Shown: positions 1-4,512 of the stretch, one piece after another
How the letters are laid out: every line of letters starts with the position of its first letter
How positions within the stretch are numbered: the first letter of the stretch is position 1
Source of the DNA: Roseiarcus sp031367195
Lineage (GTDB): Bacteria > Pseudomonadota > Alphaproteobacteria > Rhizobiales > Beijerinckiaceae
DNA: 8,439 bases
Reading direction: 5' to 3'
NCBI GenBank assembly: GCA_031367195.1
Contig: JANLPL010000347.1
Span: 1-8,439 of the forward strand
Notes under the pieces: model-generated
Database searches by the model: none
What the model was told of the DNA's origin: nothing
Seen by the model: only the letters and a program-made list of their open reading frames with translations
Position numbers and translations under genes: made by a program

Positions 1-85
1 CACGCCCTTTTCGCGCGTCAGGAAAAGTCGAGCTTACGGCCTTCAGGCCAGACAATAGTGAGGTCAGGAGCTGCATCCCAACCCT

Positions 86-113
86 GAATCAGACTTTTGC
101 TGATTCGCGAATC
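86..113. repeat. GANTC cluster with overlapping inverted repeats
   Basis: GAATC (86-90), GATTC (102-106) and GAATC (109-113) are three GANTC motifs in 28 bp, and a fourth, GAGTC, lies at 228-232. GAATCAG (86-92) and CTGATTC (100-106) form a 7-bp perfect inverted repeat with a 7-nt loop. The second arm overlaps the 12-bp palindrome at 102-113, so two alternative pairings compete for the same bases. GANTC is the target of the alphaproteobacterial adenine methyltransferase CcrM, so methylation-sensitive binding is possible but not shown. Confidence 0.5.
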
Positions 114-137
114 CCGAAAATTTCCTACTTTTAGAAT
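102..137 (+). promoter_or_regulatory. Candidate operator/promoter of the polysaccharide module
   Basis: GATTCGCGAATC (102-113) is a perfect 12-bp palindrome. A TAGAAT hexamer (132-137) matches the sigma-70 -10 consensus at five of six positions. No -35 hexamer lies at the right distance; instead the palindrome occupies roughly that place. Such a layout would fit a promoter controlled by a dimeric regulator, with a leader of about 130 nt before the dehydrogenase start. The hexamer and palindrome are seen directly; the promoter role is inference. Confidence 0.3.
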
Positions 138-277
138 GGCTCGCACTCCTTCTCGCACTTGCAAATAACACGGTGAGGTCTTAATTTGCGACGGCTTTTT
201 CCTGAACAACGCCCTTCGCCTCGTCTCGAGTCTCGCTCGAACGGTGCGATTGTGTGCGGCTTTGAGCGTGAGACGTG

Positions 278-1555
278 ATGCGTTCGACTTCTGAACTTCG
301 CCTGGCCGTCATCGGCCTGGGCTATGTCGGGCTGCCGCTCGCGGTCGAATTCGCCAAGACGCGGCCGGTGATCGGCTTCGACATCAGCGAACACCGCATC
401 GCCGCCTTGCGTCTGGGCCGCGACATCACGCGCGAATTGTCGGCGCAGGAGCTCGCCGAGGGCAAGCTGCTGCGGGTCTCGACCAATCCGGCCGACATCG
501 CCGAGTGCAACTTCTTCATTGTCACCGTACCGACGCCGGTTGATGACGACAAGCAGCCCGATCTCGGCCCCGTCCTTTCGGCCTCGACCACTATCGGCAA
601 GGTGCTGAAGAAAGGCGACATTGTCGTCTATGAAAGCACCGTCTATCCCGGCGCCACGGAAGAAGATTGCGTGCCGGTGCTGGAGAAAGTGTCGGGCCTG
701 AAGTTCAATCGGGACTTCTTCGTCGGCTACAGCCCGGAGCGCATCAATCCCGGCGACAAGGACCGCCGCGTCGCCACGATCAAGAAGATCACCTCCGGCT
801 CGACGCCGGAAATCGCCGATCTCATCGATGATCTTTACAACGAGATCGTCGTGGCGGGCACGCACAAGGCGCCCAGCATCAAGGTGGCCGAGGCGGCCAA
901 GGTGATCGAAAACACGCAGCGCGATCTCAACATCGCCATCGTCAACGAATTCGCGATGATCTTCTCCAAGCTCGGCATCGACACCGAAGCGGTGCTGAAG
1001 GCGGCGGGAACGAAGTGGAACTTCCTCCCCTTCCGTCCGGGCCTCGTCGGCGGTCACTGCACCGGCGTCGATCCCTGGTATCTCGCGCACAAGGCGCAGG
1101 CGGCGGGCTATTATCCCGAGATCATTCTGGCGGGGCGGCGGCTCAACGATTCGATGGGGCCTTACGTCGCCAGCCAGCTCATCAAGGCGATGGTGAAGAA
1201 ACGCATCCATGTCGTGGGCGCGCGCGTGCTGGTGCTGGGGTTGGCGTTCAAGGAGAACTGCCCGGACCTGCGCAACACCCGCATTGTCGATTTCGTGCAC
1301 GAATTGAAGGATTTCGGCGTCAATGTCGATGTCGCCGATCCCTGGGTCGAGCCCGACGACGCTAGGCGCGAATACGACATCGATCTCGTGCCCAGGCCGG
1401 AACAAAACGCCTATGACGCGATTATCGTGGCGGTCGCGCACGACGAATATCGCAAGTTAGGCTCATCGGGCATTCATGCCTTCGGGCGCGATCCGCACGT
1501 TCTCTATGATCTGAAATACGTGCTGCCTTACGGGGATTCCGATTTGAGGCTCTGA
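278..1555 (+). CDS. tviB: UDP-N-acetyl-D-hexosamine 6-dehydrogenase (TviB/WbpA/VipA family)
   Basis: This cytoplasmic enzyme should oxidise C6 of UDP-GlcNAc (or UDP-GalNAc) with two NAD+ to give the UDP-N-acetyluronic acid used in acidic capsule, O-antigen or exopolysaccharide. The 425-residue length is normal for the family. The NAD-binding Rossmann motif GLGYVGLPLA is at residues 13-22. The middle dimerisation domain carries NTQRDLNIA. The active-site motif GGHCTGVDPWYL has its catalytic cysteine at residue 261, and the C-terminal UDP-binding domain has the conserved NCPDLRNTR around residue 328. WNFLPFRPGLVGGHC followed by ILAGRRLND is typical of TviB/WbpA rather than of UDP-glucose dehydrogenase. 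ATG 278 is preferred because GTGAG lies 5 nt upstream; GTG 275, directly before it, is an alternative that adds one residue. The next gene begins 34 nt downstream, so co-transcription is likely. Exact substrate (GlcNAc or GalNAc) cannot be read from the sequence. Confidence 0.93.
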   Translation: MRSTSELRLAVIGLGYVGLPLAVEFAKTRPVIGFDISEHRIAALRLGRDITRELSAQELAEGKLLRVSTNPADIAECNFFIVTVPTPVDDDKQPDLGPVLSASTTIGKVLKKGDIVVYESTVYPGATEEDCVPVLEKVSGLKFNRDFFVGYSPERINPGDKDRRVATIKKITSGSTPEIADLIDDLYNEIVVAGTHKAPSIKVAEAAKVIENTQRDLNIAIVNEFAMIFSKLGIDTEAVLKAAGTKWNFLPFRPGLVGGHCTGVDPWYLAHKAQAAGYYPEIILAGRRLNDSMGPYVASQLIKAMVKKRIHVVGARVLVLGLAFKENCPDLRNTRIVDFVHELKDFGVNVDVADPWVEPDDARREYDIDLVPRPEQNAYDAIIVAVAHDEYRKLGSSGIHAFGRDPHVLYDLKYVLPYGDSDLRL

Positions 1556-1583
1556 CGCGCTTATAGCGCGCAGTCCGGGGAGG
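1556..1583 (+). promoter_or_regulatory. Small hairpin and strong ribosome binding site before the PGT gene
   Basis: CGCGC (1556-1560) and GCGCG (1566-1570) can pair around a TTATA loop directly after the dehydrogenase stop. There is no U-run, so it is a weak terminator candidate at best and may only modulate readthrough or mRNA ends. GGGGAGG (1577-1583) is a strong Shine-Dalgarno sequence 6 nt before GTG 1590 and fixes that start. Confidence 0.5.
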
Positions 1584-1589
1584 CGGGTC

Positions 1590-2927
1590 GTGAGTTACGT
1601 GCTGGAATCGAACGCAGTTGCGAGCGCGGGCGGATCGGTCGCGCCCTCCCGCTTTGAGGGCGGGCGCGCGGGCGTTGGTTCGCGGCCGTCGTGGCTGGCC
1701 AGCGCGGGCGTTCAGCTTCCCGGCGCGATCTTTGCGGCGGTGGCGCCGCAGTTCTACTATAGCTGGGATCCCTACACCTCGACTTCGCTGCTCGGGATGC
1801 TCGACGCCTATGCCGGCAGCGTCGCCTCGGTGTTGCTCGGCTATTACGTGCTGAAGCGCGTCACCAATTTCCCCACCACGCATGAAGCGGCGGCGGTGCT
1901 GCCGATCTTCACCGGCAGTTTCGTGGCTGTTCTGGGTCTGCTGGCTTTTCTGGGCTGGCGGTTCGACTATTGGCCGATGCTGGTGGGCTATGTCCTGTCG
2001 GTGAGCTGGCTGACGGCGGTGCTTTTTGTGGCGCGGCGGGTGCGCAAGCGGCAGTTCGCGCTGCTGCCGATCGGCGACACGCTGTCGCTGATGTCGCAGC
2101 CCGGACCGCAATGGAAAGTGTTGACGGCGACGCCGGCGCTGCCGAGCCCATGCGACGGCGTGGTGGTGGACCTGCGCGCCGACATTCCCGCCCATTGGGA
2201 GCAATTCCTGACGACCTGCGTGCTGGCGGGCGTGCCGGTATTCCACGTCAATCACGCCCGCGAAAGGCTGACGGGCCGGCTCGACATCCGACACCTGTCG
2301 GAGAACATGCTCACCTCGCACGATCCCCATCACGCCTATCTCGCCTTGAAGCGGGTGTTCGACACGTTTGCCGCGCTGGCGGCGCTGGTCGTGCTGGGGC
2401 CTTTGCTGATCGCGGTGGCGCTGCTGGTGAAGCTGGATTCGCCGGGTTCGGCGCTCTTCACGCAGCAACGCATCCGCAAGGGCGGGTCGAAATTCACGAT
2501 CTACAAATTCCGCACCATGACGGCGGGCGCGGCCCGGCCGCAGTCGCGCAACGACGCCATGACGCGCGACGACGATCCCCGCATTACCCGGCTCGGCGCT
2601 TTCCTGCGCAAATCCCGGATCGACGAATTGCCGCAGATCCTCAATATCCTCAAGGGCGAGATGAGCTGGATCGGGCCGCGCCCGGAGGCGGCGCCTCTGG
2701 CGGAATGGTACGAGAGCCAGTTGCCGTTCTACCAATATCGCCACATTGTCCCGCCGGGCATCACCGGCTGGGCGCAGGTCAATCAGGGCCATGTGACCGA
2801 CCCCAGCGACGTGCTCGACAAGCTGCATTACGATTTTTTCTACATCAAGAATTTCTCGATCTGGCTCGACATGCTGATCGTGCTCAAAACGTTGCGGACG
2901 ATGCTGACCGGCTTTGGCGCGCGCTGA
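1590..2927 (+). CDS. Polyprenyl-phosphate sugar-1-phosphate transferase (large monotopic phosphoglycosyl transferase)
   Basis: This 445-residue inner-membrane enzyme should transfer a sugar 1-phosphate from a UDP-sugar to undecaprenyl phosphate, the first membrane step of repeat-unit assembly. The C-terminal bacterial sugar transferase domain (PF02397 type) runs from about residue 254 to the end. It begins with KRVFDTF and a re-entrant hydrophobic helix, then has YKFRTM (305-310), the catalytic Asp-Glu dyad in RIDELPQ (D345, E346), SWIGPRPE and PGITGWAQVNQ. The N-terminal part has about four hydrophobic segments between residues 40 and 150. A short soluble alpha/beta region (about 150-250) replaces the longer Rossmann-like domain of WcaJ-type enzymes, making the protein somewhat short for that class. 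Residues 8-35 are Gly/Ala/Arg-rich and look unconserved. The GTG start is supported by its strong ribosome binding site. The preceding gene makes a UDP-uronic acid; whether that or another sugar is the first residue is unknown. A GalNAc/GlcNAc, Glc or QuiNAc donor cannot be told apart here. Confidence 0.92.
   Translation: MSYVLESNAVASAGGSVAPSRFEGGRAGVGSRPSWLASAGVQLPGAIFAAVAPQFYYSWDPYTSTSLLGMLDAYAGSVASVLLGYYVLKRVTNFPTTHEAAAVLPIFTGSFVAVLGLLAFLGWRFDYWPMLVGYVLSVSWLTAVLFVARRVRKRQFALLPIGDTLSLMSQPGPQWKVLTATPALPSPCDGVVVDLRADIPAHWEQFLTTCVLAGVPVFHVNHARERLTGRLDIRHLSENMLTSHDPHHAYLALKRVFDTFAALAALVVLGPLLIAVALLVKLDSPGSALFTQQRIRKGGSKFTIYKFRTMTAGAARPQSRNDAMTRDDDPRITRLGAFLRKSRIDELPQILNILKGEMSWIGPRPEAAPLAEWYESQLPFYQYRHIVPPGITGWAQVNQGHVTDPSDVLDKLHYDFFYIKNFSIWLDMLIVLKTLRTMLTGFGAR
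1642..1662 (+). repeat. Inverted repeat in the 5' end of the PGT coding region
   Basis: CGCCCTC (1642-1648) and GAGGGCG (1656-1662) form a 7-bp perfect stem with a 7-nt loop about 50 nt into the gene. It lies in the part that encodes the low-complexity N-terminal tail. It might lower translation initiation or be a REP-like insertion; GC-rich chance is also possible. Confidence 0.35.
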
Positions 2928-2928
2928 G

Positions 2929-3609
2929 GTGAGCGCCGCGCCACGCGCGGGCGACGCGATCGCCTATCACGAGACGCTCGCGGCCGGCTGGTCGGGTCGT
3001 TATGCCGCGGGCGGCTTCAAGCGCCGCGCCGAGTTCTTCGCGCAAGAGGTGCTGCCGCGCCTTTCGCCCCAGGGCGATTGGCTCGACGTCGGTTGCGGCA
3101 GCGGCGTGTTCAGCCGAATGCTGGCCGGCGCGGGGGCGCAAGTGCTCGGGCTCGACGGATCGCCGGCGATGGTCGAGGCCGCCCGCGGCGCCAGCGGCGC
3201 GGGTGTTCGGTTCGACGTCGGCCGGGTCGAGGACGTGGGGGCGCTGACGGCGACTTTCGACGGCGCGATCTGCCTCAGCGTGCTCGAATATCTGGAGGCG
3301 CCGGATCGGGCCTTGGCGGCCATCGCCGGCCGAGTGAAGCCAGGCGGGCGGGTCGCCGTCTCGCTGCCCAATCGCGGTTCGACGCTGCGCTGGGCGCAGC
3401 GTCTCGCGCGCGGGCTCGCCGGCTCAGGAGCGTTCGCCTATCTCGACAGTTCCCGCCATCTGTGGACGAGGGCCGAAGCGATCGAACTGGCGCGCGGGGC
3501 GGGGCTCGAAGGTGAGGCGGTGCTGGGGTTCGATCCCGTCGCGCCGCGCGCGCTATGGCCGGCGATCTCGCCGAGCCTATGGTTCCTGGTCGCGCGCCGT
3601 CGCGGCTGA
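2929..3609 (+). CDS. Class I SAM-dependent methyltransferase
   Basis: This is a soluble 226-residue class I (Rossmann-fold) methyltransferase that transfers a methyl group from S-adenosylmethionine; the acceptor is unknown. SAM-binding motif I is LDVGCGSG (residues 52-59), followed by the acidic strand-2 end LGLDGSP, then the motif IV-like region DGAICLSVLEYLE and the post-motif KPGGRVAVSLPN. The overall form resembles UbiG/MetW-type methyltransferases. The chosen GTG start lies one base after the stop of the phosphoglycosyl transferase gene, which suggests translational coupling. An in-frame TTG at 2914 would give a 13-nt overlap and five more residues; neither has a convincing ribosome binding site. 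Its position in the module suggests it methylates a sugar or lipid-linked glycan intermediate, but this is inference. The C-terminus (about residue 185 on) is hydrophobic and Trp/Pro-rich and could touch the membrane. Confidence 0.82.
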   Translation: MSAAPRAGDAIAYHETLAAGWSGRYAAGGFKRRAEFFAQEVLPRLSPQGDWLDVGCGSGVFSRMLAGAGAQVLGLDGSPAMVEAARGASGAGVRFDVGRVEDVGALTATFDGAICLSVLEYLEAPDRALAAIAGRVKPGGRVAVSLPNRGSTLRWAQRLARGLAGSGAFAYLDSSRHLWTRAEAIELARGAGLEGEAVLGFDPVAPRALWPAISPSLWFLVARRRG

Positions 3610-3682
3610 GCTCAAAGTTTCCGTAACGTTAACGATTGGCTGCGAAACAGAGCCTATCCGCCCCTATCCGCGAGGAACGAAC
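3610..3682 (+). promoter_or_regulatory. Intergenic region before dsbA with a 10-bp-phased direct repeat
   Basis: This 73-bp gap contains a relatively AT-rich patch (TTTCCGTAACGTTAACGATT, 3618-3637) followed by two copies of CCTATCCGC (3653-3661 and 3663-3671) spaced exactly 10 bp apart. GAGGA (3672-3676) ends 6 nt before TTG 3683 and is a good ribosome binding site for it. No convincing -35/-10 pair was found. A promoter separating the polysaccharide genes from dsbA is likely from the change of function and composition, but is not proven. Confidence 0.35.
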
Positions 3683-4378
3683 TTGGCCACGCGCTTTTCC
3701 CTCCGCTTCCTGCGTCGCTCGTTCGGGGCGGCGGCCCTCTCGCTGGGCCTGACGGGCGCCGTCTTCGCCGAGGATACGAAGGCGCCGACGCCGACCTTCA
3801 CGCCCCCGACCCTCGCGGTGATCGCCCCGACCGTGACGGCGCCGATCGATCAGTTGATGAACATCGGCCCGCTGCCCGATCTGGTGCAGGGCTCGCCCTC
3901 GGCGCCCAACACGATCATCGAATACGCCTCGATGACCTGCACCCATTGCGCCGCATTCCACGACACGACCTGGGCGGAGCTTAAGAGCAAATATATAGAC
4001 TCGGGGCGCGCGAAATTCATCCTGCGCGAGTTCCCGCTCGATCCGCTCGCCACCGCCGCCTTCATGCTCGGCCGCTGCGCCGGCGCCGACAAACGCAACC
4101 TGCTGCTCGACCAATTGTTCACGCAGCAGAAGACCTGGGCCTTCGTCGATAAGCCGATCGAGCCGCTGCTGGCGATGGTCAAGACCGTCGGCTTCAGCCA
4201 GACTGATTTCGAGACCTGCCTGCGTAATCAAGACCTCTACGAGCAGGTGAGCCAGAGCCGCGAGCGCGCGGCGGAGGCGTTCAACATCGATTCGACGCCG
4301 ACCTTCTTCGTCAACGGCCGCAAGATGACGGGCGAATTGTCGATCGTCGATTTTGATCACGCGATGGAGGCGCATTGA
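3683..4378 (+). CDS. Exported DsbA-family thiol:disulfide oxidoreductase
   Basis: This 231-residue periplasmic thioredoxin-fold protein probably forms or exchanges disulfide bonds in exported proteins. A signal peptide covers residues 1-29: a basic start with four arginines besides R4 up to R12, a hydrophobic core, and a likely cleavage after VFA. It contains LRRSFG, a loose RRxF match, so Tat export is possible, though Sec is more usual. A Pro/Thr-rich linker precedes the fold. The active site is CTHC (C86-C89) in MTCTHCAAFHD, the inserted helical domain follows, and the cis-proline is P206 in STPTFFVNG. The length is normal for alphaproteobacterial DsbA-like proteins. TTG 3683 was chosen because the frame upstream (to 3512) overlaps the methyltransferase gene, while TTG has a good ribosome binding site and starts a proper signal peptide. 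A dsbA-like gene before smc is a recurrent arrangement in Hyphomicrobiales; the link between the two functions is not known. Confidence 0.9.
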   Translation: MATRFSLRFLRRSFGAAALSLGLTGAVFAEDTKAPTPTFTPPTLAVIAPTVTAPIDQLMNIGPLPDLVQGSPSAPNTIIEYASMTCTHCAAFHDTTWAELKSKYIDSGRAKFILREFPLDPLATAAFMLGRCAGADKRNLLLDQLFTQQKTWAFVDKPIEPLLAMVKTVGFSQTDFETCLRNQDLYEQVSQSRERAAEAFNIDSTPTFFVNGRKMTGELSIVDFDHAMEAH

Positions 4379-4391
4379 GTCGGCGCCGCGC

Positions 4392-4426
4392 GCTAAGCCT
4401 GTTTCCCCGGGGAAAAGCTGCTTAGC
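4392..4426. repeat. Nested palindrome between dsbA and smc
   Basis: TTTCCCCGGGGAAA (4402-4415) is a perfect 14-bp palindrome. It is flanked almost symmetrically by GCTAAGC (4392-4398) and GCTTAGC (4420-4426), a perfect 7-bp inverted pair sharing nearly the same centre. As RNA it gives a long two-part hairpin, which could end transcription from dsbA, although no U-run follows (next bases CCCCTTG). As DNA it could be a dimer- or tetramer-binding operator for smc, 87 bp before its ATG. The structure is certain; its role is open. Confidence 0.6.
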
Positions 4427-4446
4427 CCCTTGTAGCCGCCCCGCTC

Positions 4447-4498
4447 TTGTGAACCGTGGACTCCTGTGATTCTCTCGCGTTGGGCGAGCGGGACGGAG
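4447..4498 (+). promoter_or_regulatory. Candidate smc promoter region with two GANTC sites
   Basis: TTGTGA (4447-4452) resembles the CTTG-type -35 element of alphaproteobacteria, and GATTCT (4468-4473) is a weak -10 candidate at a short 15-bp spacing. Two GANTC motifs, GACTC (4459-4463) and GATTC (4468-4472), lie in or beside this spacer. Another, GAGTC (4377-4381), overlaps the dsbA stop. GGAG (4495-4498) is the nearest Shine-Dalgarno-like sequence, 14 nt from ATG 4513, which is rather far. Promoter hexamers are weak; the GANTC motifs are certain. Confidence 0.3.
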
Positions 4499-4512
4499 AC
4501 GAAAAGCAGCGT

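Larger units (their letters stand above)
18..209 (-). pseudogene. Possible small ORF or gene remnant, unknown function
   Basis: A 63-codon frame reads from a TTG (207-209) to a TGA (18-20) on the - strand. I do not recognise the protein. The peptide looks less like a GC-rich shadow than the other antisense frames: it has mixed composition, includes the stretch GWDAAPDLTIVWPEG and ends LDFS. Codon third positions are less GC-rich than in the neighbouring genes. No clear ribosome binding site precedes the TTG, and the frame stays open upstream towards position 275 without an ATG. It could therefore be the 3' end of a decayed gene left at the edge of the polysaccharide module, a genuine small protein, or chance. 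It would be transcribed divergently from the dehydrogenase gene. Confidence 0.25.

Noticed and set aside
159..189. TTGCAA/TTAATT promoter-like pair and GCAAAT...ATTTGC inverted repeat before the dehydrogenase
   Set aside because: The hexamers match the consensus at only four and three positions, and a 6-bp repeat with a 17-bp gap in an AT-rich patch is easily chance. Kept only as a weaker alternative to the TAGAAT site.
131..1441. 436-codon frame antisense to the dehydrogenase gene
   Set aside because: His/Arg/Asp-rich low-quality peptide opposite a clear TviB-family gene; a codon-bias shadow.
1422..2828. 468-codon frame antisense to the phosphoglycosyl transferase gene
   Set aside because: Composition dominated by Arg, His and Gln with no domain pattern; the + strand gene carries all known motifs.
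3512..3682. 5' extension of the DsbA-family gene
   Set aside because: It would overlap the methyltransferase gene by about 100 bp and bury the signal peptide; TTG 3683 has a good ribosome binding site.
3629..4375. 248-codon frame antisense to the DsbA-family gene
   Set aside because: Arg-rich shadow, no start signal or motif.
4456..4512. GTG start giving SMC 19 extra residues
   Set aside because: The added residues do not resemble any SMC N-terminus, whereas ATG 4513 begins at the usual place. The stretch is more likely promoter and leader.
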